This document shows, piece by piece, positions 21,144-30,193 of a DNA stretch of 60,313 nt. The DNA comes from Frankia sp. AiPa1. Its GTDB lineage: Bacteria > Actinomycetota > Actinomycetes > Frankiales > Frankiaceae. The DNA lies in the NCBI RefSeq assembly GCF_023243075.1, contig NZ_JALKFZ020000161.1, positions 1 to 60,313 on the forward strand. Direction: 5' to 3'. The notes below the pieces were generated by a model, which saw only the letters and a list, made by a program, of their open reading frames with translations, was not told the DNA's origin and ran no database searches. A program made the translations under genes and the position numbers. Positions within the stretch are counted from its first letter, which is position 1. Every line of letters starts with the position of its first letter.

Positions 21144-22676
21144 ATGTCGATGTCGCTGCCGTCGGAGTGCAAGCAGCCGGAGCGGGAACACCCAGAGACA
21201 CTGCACGCCGGCACGCGACATCTGCTGTTGCGGCGGCTGGCGACCGAGCAGGCGGATGGTCGGGCTCCGTCGCTGGTCGCTGCGGTGGCGCGGGAGGGGC
21301 GGTCGGTCTGGGCGGCTGGCCGGGGCCGCGTCGTCGGTCCCCGCGCTGACAGTGCCCGCGCTGACAGTGCCCGCGCTGACAGTGCCCGCGCTGACAGTGC
21401 CCGCGCTGATGGTGCCCGTGCCGATGGTGCCCGTGGCAGTTCCGGAGAGAAGGTCGAAGGGGCCCGGCCGGGCCCCGACACCCAGTACCGGATCGGTTCG
21501 ATCACCAAGACGTTCACCGCGGTGCTGGTGATGCGCCTGCGCGACGAGGGGCGGCTAGCCCTGGCCGACCCGCTCGACCGGCACCTGCCAGGCACCGCGG
21601 TCGGCGACCGGACGATCGCCGACCTGCTCTCCCACCTCGCCGGGATCACCGCGGAGACGCCGCCACCGTGGTGGGAGCGGGTGGCCGGCACCGAACATCC
21701 CGATCTGGCCGACGTGATCGGACCGGGTCCGCACCGGTTCCGTCCCGGCCGGCGCCACCATTACTCCAACGTCGGCTTCGCCGTCCTCGGTGCGCTCGTC
21801 GCCCACAAGCGCGCGACGAGCTGGGCCCAGGCGATGCGGGATGAGCTGCTGACACCGCTGGGCCTGACCCGCACCACGCTGCTGCCCGTGGCGCCGCACG
21901 CACAGGGCTACGCCGTCCATCCCCATGCCGACGTTCTGCTGCCGGAGCCGGCGCATGACGCCGGTGTGATGGCGCCGGCCGGCCAGCTCTGGTCGACGAC
22001 CACGGATCTCGTGCGCTGGTCCGCCGTGCTCGGAGGTCACACCGATGCGGTGCTTTCGCTCGACACGGTGGCGGAGATGCGCGAACCGGCCGCCGTCGAG
22101 GGCGACAGCGGTCAGTGGCAGCTCGGCGCGGGACTGGGCCTGCAGCTGATCCGTCGGGACGGCGAGGTGTTCGTCGGACACGGCGGCTCGATGCCGGGAT
22201 TTGTCGCCGCGCTGTGGGGCCGGCCCGTCGGTACCACAGCAGTGGCACTGGCGAACACGACGAGCGGCGTGGCGGCCGGGGACCTCGCACTTGATCTCGT
22301 TGACCTGCTCGACACCCTGCAGCCGCCGCTGCCGACCGAGTGGCTGCCGTCGGGCCCGGCCGGGCGGGAGGCCCTCGACCTGACCGGAGTCTGGTATTGG
22401 GGGCCGGCGCCGTACATGGTGTCGCTGCGTGCGGACGGCGGGCTGCTGCTGGCACCCCTGGGGCGGTTCGGGCGGCCCTCGCGGCTGCGGGCAGGGTCTG
22501 GCCGCGGCACCTGGACCGGCACGGACGGCTACTTCGCCGGAGAGACACTCACCCCCCGCCGGGATGCCGCCGGAGCGGTCACCCACCTCGAGCTTGCCTC
22601 GTTCGTGTTCACCCGGGCCCCCTACGCGCCACCCGGCCCGATTCCGGGCGGCCTCGACCCGCGTGGCTGGCGGTGA
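21144..22676 (+). CDS. serine hydrolase of the beta-lactamase/DD-peptidase fold (class C-like)
   Basis: A 510-residue cytoplasmic-looking member of the beta-lactamase family (AmpC/EstB/DD-peptidase clan). The nucleophile motif S-x-x-K is in GSITKTFTAV, the Tyr motif in YSNVGFAVLGAL, and the third motif is HGGSMPG. The N-terminus carries a repeat expansion (ADSAR/ADGAR, six copies) not expected in the family. The last 100 residues resemble the small beta domain often appended to such hydrolases. No signal peptide is seen, which argues for an esterase or amidase rather than a secreted beta-lactamase. The start is uncertain: ATG 21144 and ATG 21150 both follow a G-rich tract. Confidence 0.82.
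   Translation: MSMSLPSECKQPEREHPETLHAGTRHLLLRRLATEQADGRAPSLVAAVAREGRSVWAAGRGRVVGPRADSARADSARADSARADSARADGARADGARGSSGEKVEGARPGPDTQYRIGSITKTFTAVLVMRLRDEGRLALADPLDRHLPGTAVGDRTIADLLSHLAGITAETPPPWWERVAGTEHPDLADVIGPGPHRFRPGRRHHYSNVGFAVLGALVAHKRATSWAQAMRDELLTPLGLTRTTLLPVAPHAQGYAVHPHADVLLPEPAHDAGVMAPAGQLWSTTTDLVRWSAVLGGHTDAVLSLDTVAEMREPAAVEGDSGQWQLGAGLGLQLIRRDGEVFVGHGGSMPGFVAALWGRPVGTTAVALANTTSGVAAGDLALDLVDLLDTLQPPLPTEWLPSGPAGREALDLTGVWYWGPAPYMVSLRADGGLLLAPLGRFGRPSRLRAGSGRGTWTGTDGYFAGETLTPRRDAAGAVTHLELASFVFTRAPYAPPGPIPGGLDPRGWR
21345..21434 (+). repeat. 15-bp coding tandem repeat
   Basis: Four near-identical copies of GCTGACAGTGCCCGC plus two diverged ones encode the ADSAR/ADGAR array in the hydrolase N-terminus. 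A 15-bp period keeps the frame. Confidence 0.8.
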
Positions 22677-22764
22677 TATCCCGATTCTGGTCGCGCTGCG
22701 CATCCCGCTCGGCCCGGCTCGCCCGGGACTGATCTGATCGGTTCGAATATCCGATCGCCCGCGC

Positions 22765-22787
22765 CGACCCCCACACGCGAGGGGTCG
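22765..22787 (+). terminator. short hairpin after the serine hydrolase
   Basis: CGACCCC and GGGGTCG form a 7-bp stem with a 9-nt loop, 90 nt after the hydrolase stop. No T-run follows. Confidence 0.4.
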
Positions 22788-22938
22788 ACGTGCAAGACTG
22801 GTCAGCGACAGCAATCCGGTGGCAGGTCTGCTGGTGTCGTCCGCGTCCCGCCGTCCACCACCGCGCCGCGGCCGCGGCGCCGGCACGGTGGTGGACGAGG
22901 CGCGGCCCGGACCCGCCCGTCGGGGAAGGAAGTAACCG

Positions 22939-23085
22939 GTGAAGAAGCGGCTGAACTGCCCGTGCGGTGAGTACATCGAGGGCGAGAACGAGGACGACCT
23001 CGTCGAGAAGACCCAGGCGCATCTCGCGGAGAATCACCCGGGTCACGAGTACTCCCGGGACCAGATTCTTTTCCTCGCCTACTGA
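22939..23085 (+). CDS. DUF1059 family small protein
   Basis: A 48-residue protein that begins KKRLNCPCGEYIEGENEDD and ends DQILFLAY. It matches the DUF1059 pattern: a CxCG-type knuckle followed by an acidic helix and an AHLAENHP segment that could complete a metal site with its His residues. The function is unknown. GTG 22939 follows AAGGAAG at good spacing. A strong hairpin follows. The gene is easily missed because it is so short. Confidence 0.85.
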   Translation: MKKRLNCPCGEYIEGENEDDLVEKTQAHLAENHPGHEYSRDQILFLAY

Positions 23086-23127
23086 CGTCGTCGCCCGGCG
23101 TCACCGCAGGCCAGCGAGTTCCGGCGG

Positions 23128-23178
23128 CCGGCGCGAGCTGAGCCGCCCCGGCCGCCGAGACGGTTCAGCTCGCGCCGG
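23128..23178. terminator. bidirectional terminator, 18-bp stem
   Basis: The arms at 23128-23145 and 23161-23178 pair over 18 bp with one G-T pair and a 15-nt loop. It lies between the converging DUF1059 gene and the lipoprotein gene, and its right arm overlaps the lipoprotein stop codon region. Confidence 0.8.
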
Positions 23179-23725
23179 GTACCGTCACGTTGCGCTCGCT
23201 GAAGCCGAACCCGTTCGACTTCGCCGTCTGCTCCAGGCCGGTGAAGGCCTGCTCGGCGCTGTTGACGTCAGCCTCGGTGGCGGTGCCGCCGCGAAGCCGG
23301 CTGGTCAGGGTGGAGAACGTGGTGCGGATCGACTGCGTCGCCCGACACAGGCTTGGATTGGCGAGCGCGAAGCCGTTCGCGACCTTGATCTCGTGGACGA
23401 CGAAGACCCCGGCGATCGCCGCCTTGGCCATGCTGCGCTTGCGCTTGTCCGCGCCGGACTTGAAGCCGCCGTTCTTCAGCGGCTTGTAGATGTACCGGTG
23501 GAACGCGCCGAGCGCGAGACCGGAGTGCAACGCGAAGCGGGTCTTGGCGAACGCCTTGCTGTTCCCGTTCGTCGGGCACGCTCCGCTGTACTCACTGTCC
23601 GACGCGGCCGCCGTGACGGAGCTGCCGCTCGTCGAGGTCGAGGACGATTTCGGCCCACAGCCGACCAGCAGGACCAAGGCCAGCACCGCGGCCGTGGCAG
23701 CCGCCAGACATCGCGCTTTACGCAC
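23165..23725 (-). CDS. lipoprotein of unknown function
   Basis: A 186-residue exported protein with a good lipoprotein signal: basic start, Ala/Leu-rich core and lipobox LLVGC at about residue 23. A Ser/Thr linker follows and then a mostly helical domain with GFKSGADKRKRSMAKAAIAGVFVVHEIKVANGFALANPSLCRATQSI, two cysteines and no recognised catalytic motif. GTG 23725 has AAGG 9 nt upstream. I do not recognise the family. Confidence 0.75.
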   Translation of the reverse strand: MRKARCLAAATAAVLALVLLVGCGPKSSSTSTSGSSVTAAASDSEYSGACPTNGNSKAFAKTRFALHSGLALGAFHRYIYKPLKNGGFKSGADKRKRSMAKAAIAGVFVVHEIKVANGFALANPSLCRATQSIRTTFSTLTSRLRGGTATEADVNSAEQAFTGLEQTAKSNGFGFSERNVTVPGAS

Positions 23726-23996
23726 GCTCGTACCCTTCTGTCCTCGGCGGACGTGACCCCACCGGCGCACCGTCGCCAGGACGGCGCCCCGCCGAGCTGA
23801 CGACCCAGGCCGGGGTTGGCCCCCGGCCTGGGTCGTACGCCGCGCGGCGCCATCGCGGGGCGGCGGCTGACAGCCGCCTGGCCGAGGCGTGCCGAAGCAT
23901 ACCGATGATCTACCCGTCCGGTCGGATCAGGTCCGAAATCCGACTACGCGCGGGCGGGCATCTGTCGTTGCCGGTGCGCCGCTGACCAGGTGGCGC

Positions 23997-25010
23997 CTAC
24001 CGGCGGGGGTTTCTGCTCGGCCGGCCCAGTGCCGACCTGTCGCCGGACCTGCCGCGGCGGGCCACGCCGGCGGTCGCATCGCCGCCGGGCTGGAGTGAGC
24101 CCTGCGGGGCGCCGGCATCGCCCGGTCCGGGTGACGGCGGGTTGTCGGAGGGGCGGACCAGGCCGATCTCGTAGGCGAACACGACCGCCTGTACCCGGTC
24201 CCGCAGCTCCAGCTTGGCCAGGATCCGTCCGATGTGGGTTTTCACCGTGGCCTCGGACAGGACCAGCCGGGTCGCGATCTCGGCGTTCGACAGCCCGGCG
24301 GCGACCTCGTCCAGGACGTCCCGTTCCCGTTCCGTGAGCCGGTCCAGCCGGCGGTCGGTTGGCCGAGGTCGTCGCGCGCCGGGACCCGTACCGAGATCCG
24401 TACCGAGATCCGCTTCGGCTTCCGTGCCGGGGCCGGTACTGAGCCCGGACGACCGTACCGGATCGGTGCCTGGGGAAACCGCGCCGTGCGATGTCGCCGC
24501 CCCGGCGCCGCCCGGACCGGGAAGGTGGTGGGCGAAGGCGTCGAGCAGGCGGCGAGTGACGCTGGGCGCGACGACCGCGTCCCCGGTCGCGACCGCCCGG
24601 ATCGCCGAGAGCAGATCGGCGGGGGGCACATCCTTGAGCAGGAACCCGCTGGCCCCGGCCCGCAACCCGGCGAAGGCGTACTCGTCCAGGTCGAACGTCG
24701 TGAGGATCAGCACCCGAGACGGGCTACCGGCGGCAACGATCGCGCTGGTCGCCTCGATGCCGTTCATTCTCGGCATCCGCACGTCCATCAGGACCACGTC
24801 CGGCCGCAGCCGGGCGGTCAGCTCGACCGCCTGCGCCCCGTCCGCGGCTTCGCCGACGACGCTGATGTCCGGCTGCGAGTCGAGCACCATCCGGAAGCCC
24901 ATCCGCAGCAGCGGCTGATCGTCGACGAGGAGCACCGACGTCACCGACGTCACCGCCGTCGATGACGCGGTGTCGGAAGCCGACGGGGGCGGCACGGCGG
25001 ATGCGGTCAC
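23997..25010 (-). CDS. two-component response regulator, NarL/LuxR type
   Basis: A 337-residue regulator. The receiver domain (about 24-145) has the acidic pair LLVDDQPLL, the phospho-acceptor Asp76 in VVLMDVRMPRMNG and the Lys in GFLLKDVPPADLL. A long Pro/Gly/Thr linker precedes a LuxR-type HTH: LTERERDVLDEVAAGLSNAEIATRL, then LSEATVKTHIGRILAKLELRDR. Its ATG overlaps the TGA of the upstream histidine kinase by 4 bp, so the two are translationally coupled and are cognate partners. The C-terminal 50 residues are disordered, unusual for the family. Confidence 0.93.
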   Translation of the reverse strand: MTASAVPPPSASDTASSTAVTSVTSVLLVDDQPLLRMGFRMVLDSQPDISVVGEAADGAQAVELTARLRPDVVLMDVRMPRMNGIEATSAIVAAGSPSRVLILTTFDLDEYAFAGLRAGASGFLLKDVPPADLLSAIRAVATGDAVVAPSVTRRLLDAFAHHLPGPGGAGAATSHGAVSPGTDPVRSSGLSTGPGTEAEADLGTDLGTGPGARRPRPTDRRLDRLTERERDVLDEVAAGLSNAEIATRLVLSEATVKTHIGRILAKLELRDRVQAVVFAYEIGLVRPSDNPPSPGPGDAGAPQGSLQPGGDATAGVARRGRSGDRSALGRPSRNPRR

Positions 25011-26644
25011 GGTCGCACTTTCTCACCGCTCCTCCCGCGGAGGTCGGTATGTGTCCCGACCCCGACCCCAGCCGTACCGGCGCCGGGCTGGTTCCCGGCG
25101 GTGTGCTGTCCGGCGGGGCTGTGGCCGTGGTTGTGCGTTTCCGCCCCGCGGTGCTGGTCGGCGGCCCGCGCGTCCTGGTCGACTCCGGCGGTGTGGTCGG
25201 ATCCTGCGGTCTGGTCGGATCCGGTGTTCCTGGCGCCACCGGTGATGCCGCTGAGAGTGATCCGGGCCCGCACCTGCCAGCCGCCGTCCGCCCCGGGACC
25301 GGCGCGCACCGTGCCGCCGTAGACGGCGATGCGTTCGCGCATCCCGACGAGCCCCTGCCCGCGGTCCCGGTCCCGGTCCCGGTCCTGGCCGGCGTCCTCG
25401 CAGGGGTTTTCGCCGAGGTCGTGGCCTTGGCGGTCAGGATGCGCCGGCAGTGGCACAGTGCCACCTCGGCCGGTGTCCTGGACGTCGACGGAGATGCCGC
25501 GCCGGTCGTAGGCCAGCCGCACTGAGGCCGTGGCGCCCGGGCCCGCGTGCTTGAGCGTGTTGGTCAGCGCCTCCTGCACCAGCCGGTACAGGGTGAGCGC
25601 GACCCCGGCCGGCAGGTCCAGCGGCTTGCCGTGGACGGTGAGGCTCACCGGCAGCCCGGCCTGCCGGACCTGGTCGATCAGCGAGTCCAGGTCGGTGAGT
25701 CCGGGCTGGGGCGCGGTGCCGTCCGGGGCGCCGTCGGAACGCAGCACGCCCAGCAGCCGACGCATCTCGGCCAGCGCCTCCCGCCCGGTCCGCGACACCT
25801 GCGTGATGGCCTGCACAGCTGGGCTGTCCACGCTCTCGCGTATACCCGAGCCCGCCGGCGAACCTTGGCTCCCCGGCGAACCCTCGCCGGACCGCGGGGA
25901 TGGGCTGCCCGCGGACGGCGCGCCGGCCAGAGCGAACTGGGCTCCGTCGGCCAGGGCGATCATCACGGACAGGTTGTGGGCGACGATGTCGTGCATCTCG
26001 CGCGCGATGCGGGCCCGTTCGGCGGCCGCGGCGATCTGCGCCTGCTGGTCGCGTTCGCGTTCCAGCCGATCGGCCCGGTCGGTGAGGGCGGCGAGGTAGG
26101 CCCGGCGGGTCCCCTTGTTGCGGCCCAGCACCCCCGAGGTGACGGCGACCAGCCCGAGCAGGACCAGGTTGGCGGCGATCGACGCCCGATTCTCCTGATG
26201 CCAGACCATGCTGCCGAGAACGACCCCGACCGCCACGGCGACCGTCGCACCGATCCGTTCCCGTCGTGTCCCCAGCGACGCCACGGTGTAGAACGCGACC
26301 GGCACGCCGAGATTGCTCTCCACCAGCCGTCCAACGAACAGTTGCAGCACCCCGGCGACGAAACAGGCGGCGAACACGGCCGCCGGGAACCGGCGCCGCC
26401 AGATCAGGGGGATCACTCCCGCCGCGGCGATGACGATCGTCGCCGCCTCGCGGGCGCCCGAGGTGGACTGCAGGGTGTTGAGCAGAGCCGCGAAGGCGAA
26501 CAGGCTGAGCGGGATGGCCAGCGCACCGTCCACCAGCGTCGGGTGCGCCCGCAGGAACCGCCCGATCCGTCCGTGACGCAGCCGGCCGAGCACCACCCCC
26601 GGCGGCTCGGCCGCCTCCTCCCGAGCCCCCCCCATACGCCCCAT
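25007..26644 (-). CDS. two-component sensor histidine kinase, HisKA_3 (DesK/NarX) type
   Basis: A membrane kinase of about 545 residues. The N-terminal third has several transmembrane helices and no periplasmic domain, suggesting intramembrane or membrane-stress sensing. The phospho-acceptor His is in AREMHDIVAHNLSVMIALADG (HisKA_3). The ATPase domain has LVQEALTNTLKHAG (N-box), DVQDTGRGG and GLVGMRERIAVYGG. A disordered tail with Asp-Arg and His-rich runs follows. The start is uncertain: the frame is open to 26782, but the first 45 residues are low-complexity Gly and overlap inverted repeats; ATG 26644 or 26656 just after GGGGGGAGG is preferred. It is downstream of an ABC-2 transporter on the same strand, which it may regulate. 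Confidence 0.88.
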   Translation of the reverse strand: MGRMGGAREEAAEPPGVVLGRLRHGRIGRFLRAHPTLVDGALAIPLSLFAFAALLNTLQSTSGAREAATIVIAAAGVIPLIWRRRFPAAVFAACFVAGVLQLFVGRLVESNLGVPVAFYTVASLGTRRERIGATVAVAVGVVLGSMVWHQENRASIAANLVLLGLVAVTSGVLGRNKGTRRAYLAALTDRADRLERERDQQAQIAAAAERARIAREMHDIVAHNLSVMIALADGAQFALAGAPSAGSPSPRSGEGSPGSQGSPAGSGIRESVDSPAVQAITQVSRTGREALAEMRRLLGVLRSDGAPDGTAPQPGLTDLDSLIDQVRQAGLPVSLTVHGKPLDLPAGVALTLYRLVQEALTNTLKHAGPGATASVRLAYDRRGISVDVQDTGRGGTVPLPAHPDRQGHDLGENPCEDAGQDRDRDRDRGQGLVGMRERIAVYGGTVRAGPGADGGWQVRARITLSGITGGARNTGSDQTAGSDHTAGVDQDARAADQHRGAETHNHGHSPAGQHTAGNQPGAGTAGVGVGTHTDLRGRSGEKVRP

Positions 26645-26703
26645 CACACCCCCCATCCTCCCCCCGCTACCCGCCCGCCCCCCGCCTCCGCCCCCGCCCG
26701 CTC

Positions 26704-26782
26704 CCAACCAGATCCATGATCCGGATGGTGCCGAAGGTTCTGGTTGGATGTGGCCCCTGGATCCGCCCAAAACCTTCGGCAC
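26704..26782 (-). promoter_or_regulatory. two interlocking inverted repeats upstream of the histidine kinase
   Basis: GTGCCGAAGGTT (26728-26739) pairs perfectly with AACCTTCGGCAC (26771-26782), and CCAACCAGA (26704-26712) pairs perfectly with TCTGGTTGG (26739-26747). The second pair interleaves with the first, so the RNA can form one or the other, or a pseudoknot. It lies between the ABC permease stop (26813) and the kinase start, where an attenuator or terminator would be expected. A C-rich tract at 26628-26703 (G-rich in the transcript) follows. Confidence 0.5.
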
Positions 26783-26812
26783 GTCGCCTCTCCTGGCACT
26801 GGGTTGGCGGGT

Positions 26813-27679
26813 TCAGGCGTCGCGGCGGATGAGCAGGATGGCTGCCGCGGTGAGGGTGACGGCGAGGTAGCCGACCAGGACGAGCAGGCCGTGGGTCGGG
26901 GAGGGCAGGTCAGGGGAGCGGACGACCTGCATCAGGGCGTCTCCGGAGGCGGAGGGCAGGTAGTCGCTGATCCGGGCCAGCCGTCCCGGTAGCGCGCCCA
27001 CGATCATCGGAACGACGAGGAGCACGCCGAACAGGGTGCCGATCGCGGCGGGGGTGTTGCGCAGCAGGGCGCCGAGCGCGAGGCCGAGCACGCCGACCGC
27101 GGCGACGAAGAACGCCGTTCCGAGAATCGCCCGCGGCACTCCGGGGTCGGACAGCGCGACGTCGATGTGTTTGGGGGCCAGCATCGCCTGGCCGGCACTG
27201 AACGCGATCAGGTTCGCGACCACCATCATCCCGAAGCTCACCACCGCGAAGACGGCGATCTTCGCCCACAGCACCGGCAGACGGCGGGGGACCACCCCGA
27301 GCGACGCGCGGATCATCCCGGTCGCGTACTCCCCGGTGATCACCAGGACGCCGAGGACGCCGATCGCGAGCTGGGCCAGGTACATCCCGCTCAGGCTGGT
27401 GGCGGTGGCGTCGAAGGTGCGTCGATCCTCGGCGGAGTAGTGGACCCAGTCGTTCGCGACCACCCTGGAGAGGATCATACCGAGCAGGACGGTGACCGCC
27501 ACGGCCGCGAGCAGGGTCCAGGCGGTGGAGCGCAGCGAGGTGAGTTTCGTCCACTCGGAGCGCAGCACCCGCAGCTGGGTGACGCGCGGACCCGACCGGG
27601 CCTGGTGACGTGCGGGCGCGTGGACGCTCGGGCCGGCCGGCGGGACGTCGTGCGGGGCGTTGATCGTCTGCGTGCTCAT
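26813..27679 (-). CDS. ABC-2 type transporter permease
   Basis: A 288-residue integral membrane protein with about six hydrophobic helices (WTLLAAVAVTVLLGMIL; LAQLAIGVLGVLVITGEYATGM; IAVFAVVSFGMMVVANLIAF and others). The GEYATGMIRASLGVVPRR segment is typical of ABC-2 permeases of this family. A 45-residue polar N-terminus precedes the first helix. Its ATG overlaps the ATPase stop by 4 bp. Substrate unknown; such pairs often give resistance to peptides or antibiotics. Confidence 0.9.
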   Translation of the reverse strand: MSTQTINAPHDVPPAGPSVHAPARHQARSGPRVTQLRVLRSEWTKLTSLRSTAWTLLAAVAVTVLLGMILSRVVANDWVHYSAEDRRTFDATATSLSGMYLAQLAIGVLGVLVITGEYATGMIRASLGVVPRRLPVLWAKIAVFAVVSFGMMVVANLIAFSAGQAMLAPKHIDVALSDPGVPRAILGTAFFVAAVGVLGLALGALLRNTPAAIGTLFGVLLVVPMIVGALPGRLARISDYLPSASGDALMQVVRSPDLPSPTHGLLVLVGYLAVTLTAAAILLIRRDA

Positions 27680-28737
27680 GCCTGGAACTCCGATCGCGGG
27701 GAGCCTGTCAGGGCCAGCCTCTTCTCGGTGTCAGTGCTGGCGGCGGTCGTGGTGACGGCGGTCGTGGTGACGGCGGCGGCGGACGACGGCCTGGGCACAC
27801 CCCCGGCTCTGCCGGTGCCCGCGGAGCCGAGGGTGCTCTGGGTGGTGTACTCGACGGCGTCCTGGGTCAGGGCCATGAAGGCGTCCTCGAGGGAGACCTG
27901 GCGGGGGGTCAGCTCAAACAGGGCGATGCCGGCGTCGCGGGCGACGGTGCCGATCTGTTCGCTGGTGCGGCCGCTCACCTCCAGCGTGTCCGCCGAGGTG
28001 GTGGTGACGGTGACATCGGCGCCGGCGAGCGCGTCGCGCAGGGCCGACCCCGCCGGGGTCCGCACGTGCACGGCGGCGGGGGACGCGCCGGCGATGACCT
28101 CCGCGACGGTCGTCTCGGCGATGAGCCGGCCGCGCCCGACGACCACGAGGTGGGTGGCGGTCAGCGCCATCTCGCTCATCAGATGGGAGGACAGGAACAC
28201 CGTGCGGCCCTCGGCGGCCAGGTCGCGCAGCAGGCCGCGGATCCAGCGGATGCCCTCCGGGTCCAGGCCGTTGACCGGCTCGTCGAGGATGAGTGTGGCG
28301 GGGTCGCCGAGCAGCGCGGACGCGATGCCGAGCCGCTGGCCCATCCCGAGGGAGAACCCGCCGGCCCGCTTGCGGGCGACGTCGGTGAGGCCGACCATGT
28401 CGATCACCTCGTCGACCCGGCGCCGGGAGATGCCGTGGGTCTGGGCGAGGGCGAGCAGGTGCTTGGCCGCGCTGCGCCCGGTGTGGACCGCGCGGGCCTC
28501 GAGCATCACCCCGACCTCGTGCATCGGCGCCGCCGCGTCACGGTAGCGCCGGCCGTTGACGCGCACCTCGCCGCGGGTCGGCCGGTCCAGGCCGAGGATC
28601 ATCCGCATCGTGGTGGACTTGCCGGCCCCGTTGGGACCGAGGAAGCCGGTCACCACGCCCGGCCGGGCGGTGAAACTCAGGTCATGGACGGCGACCTTGT
28701 CGCCGTACCGCTTCTCCAGGCCGCGTGCCTCGATCAT
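27676..28737 (-). CDS. ABC transporter ATP-binding protein (DrrA/BcrA-like)
   Basis: A 353-residue ATPase partner of the permease. It has Walker A GPNGAGKSTTM, an atypical signature FSLGMGQRLGIA, Walker B LILDEPVNGLDPEG and the H-loop FLSSHLMSEM. A C-terminal accessory domain (about 220-310) is typical of the drug- and bacitracin-resistance subfamily, and a Thr/Ala-rich tail follows. ATG 28737 is chosen (GGAG upstream); the frame is open for 26 more codons but these are Arg-rich and lack a ribosome binding site. It is first in the order ATPase, permease, kinase, regulator. Confidence 0.92.
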   Translation of the reverse strand: MIEARGLEKRYGDKVAVHDLSFTARPGVVTGFLGPNGAGKSTTMRMILGLDRPTRGEVRVNGRRYRDAAAPMHEVGVMLEARAVHTGRSAAKHLLALAQTHGISRRRVDEVIDMVGLTDVARKRAGGFSLGMGQRLGIASALLGDPATLILDEPVNGLDPEGIRWIRGLLRDLAAEGRTVFLSSHLMSEMALTATHLVVVGRGRLIAETTVAEVIAGASPAAVHVRTPAGSALRDALAGADVTVTTTSADTLEVSGRTSEQIGTVARDAGIALFELTPRQVSLEDAFMALTQDAVEYTTQSTLGSAGTGRAGGVPRPSSAAAVTTTAVTTTAASTDTEKRLALTGSPRSEFQA

Positions 28738-29077
28738 CTGATTCCGGGCTCCCGTCTCGGTCCCCGCCGGTCGTCGGCTGTCGGCCGTCGGCCGTCGCGT
28801 GTCGTCGTCGAACACCGAGAACGTTAGGGATCTTCGGGGCTCCTGCCGACCTCCGGAAGGCTGATCTTCAGCAGCCCTTGGTGGCGCCGGGTACGTCCAG
28901 AGAGGTACGCCGAAGGTCGTACTCCCGCGACCGGCGATGGCAGCGCGTGGCGATCAGGAGGTTCGCGTCACGGCGTCGGGGTTTCGGCCGCCGCCCGCTC
29001 GATCGAAGCCGTGGATCCGCCGATGCGGGGCTTACCCTGATCGCATCCTGACAGTAGTGCTCCTGGCTTCGGGCCGC
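28738..29077. other. intergenic region upstream of the ABC operon
   Basis: No gene is seen in these 340 bp between two minus-strand units. It should hold the promoter of the ABC/two-component run and the terminator of the DUF2278 gene, but I could not assign either. Confidence 0.4.
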
Positions 29078-30085
29078 TTAGAACGTCAGGGTGCGTCCTT
29101 CCGGGGCGTTGGTGTAGGCGACGCCGTCGACTTTCAGGCCATCCGGGTTCAGCAGGGTGATGGTCCCGCCGTTATTGCCGAGGGTGATGGGGGCCGGCAC
29201 GGGAATGCGGGCCGAGTGGCCGGCGGACAGGTCGGGGCCCGCCAGGGTTCCGCGGTGACCGGCCCGGTCGACCAGCGTCCAGCCGGCGAGGCCGATGTCC
29301 GCGTCGGTGGTGTTCAGCAGGGTGACCGTCTCGGCCTCCGGAGCGGGCCCGACGGGATTCACCAGTGCCGCGACGATGCGGACCCGCTGGTCGGGCTCGC
29401 CGGGTGCGGGCTGGCCGCCCGGGGCGGCGGGAGGGGTACCGGGCAGGGTGTGGCCGGTGGCGGGGTCGGTGTGCCAGGACTGGTTCTGGAACGCGAGGAA
29501 CAGCGCCACCCACTGGTCGGGGAAGGCGAACAGCAGCGCACCGTCCTGCCAGGCGCCGTCATCGCCGGCGAACCGGCGGCTGTTGCCCTGGTTCAGGTGA
29601 ATGTCGTGGACGCCGTTGCCTGGGGCGAATCCGAAGATCTTGTCCGGGGTGGACTCGGGGCCCCACCGGGCTCCGAACGCGTACAGCCGGGAGGCGGAGT
29701 CGGCCTGCGCCCGCTGAACATAGTGCTCGATCTTGTCGGCGAGGTCGTTGTCCGGCCCGGGCCGGACCGACGGCATGGCGCGCAGGGCGGCGCGGGGAAA
29801 AAGATTCCCGCGGATGAAGTCGAGCGCGAGGCCGCCCGGTCGGCTTTCCAGGGCGGTGAACCCCGCCGCAAGTCTGGAAAGCTCCGGAAGGATCGGGTGG
29901 CCGAAGTTCTCGTCGGCGGCGAAGAGTAGTTCCGCGGGTGCCTGGGCGGACAGCACGTTCACCGCCACCCGGAACTGGGTCCCACCCCCGTCGACCTGGA
30001 TCTGGTAATGCGGACTGTCTTTGTCGCCCTCCCGGCGCCGGTCCCGCACGCGACCGGCGAGAACGCCATAGGATTTCAGCGGCAT
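29078..30085 (-). CDS. DUF2278 (YukJ-like) protein with C-terminal lamin-tail domain
   Basis: A 335-residue protein. Residues 1-225 match DUF2278: the start MPLKSYGVLAGRVRDRRREG and DSPHYQIQVDGGGTQFRVAVNV are characteristic, followed by GNGVHDIHLNQGNSRRF. A Pro/Gly linker then leads to a lamin-tail beta-sandwich (about 245-335: RIVAALVNPVGPAPEAETVTLLNTTDADIGLAGW onward). Biochemical function is unknown; lamin-tail domains in bacteria often accompany extracellular nucleases, but no signal peptide is present. ATG 30085 follows GGAGGA. Divergent from the small gene at 30194. Confidence 0.85.
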   Translation of the reverse strand: MPLKSYGVLAGRVRDRRREGDKDSPHYQIQVDGGGTQFRVAVNVLSAQAPAELLFAADENFGHPILPELSRLAAGFTALESRPGGLALDFIRGNLFPRAALRAMPSVRPGPDNDLADKIEHYVQRAQADSASRLYAFGARWGPESTPDKIFGFAPGNGVHDIHLNQGNSRRFAGDDGAWQDGALLFAFPDQWVALFLAFQNQSWHTDPATGHTLPGTPPAAPGGQPAPGEPDQRVRIVAALVNPVGPAPEAETVTLLNTTDADIGLAGWTLVDRAGHRGTLAGPDLSAGHSARIPVPAPITLGNNGGTITLLNPDGLKVDGVAYTNAPEGRTLTF

Positions 30086-30193
30086 AAATCCTCCACCAGT
30101 TTCGTCCGGCGAATACCGGGCCTCGTTCGAAAACCGAGTATGCCGGTGGACGGCCGACCGGCCGTGAACGTGAGCTGAACTCCAGCGGTCGCT

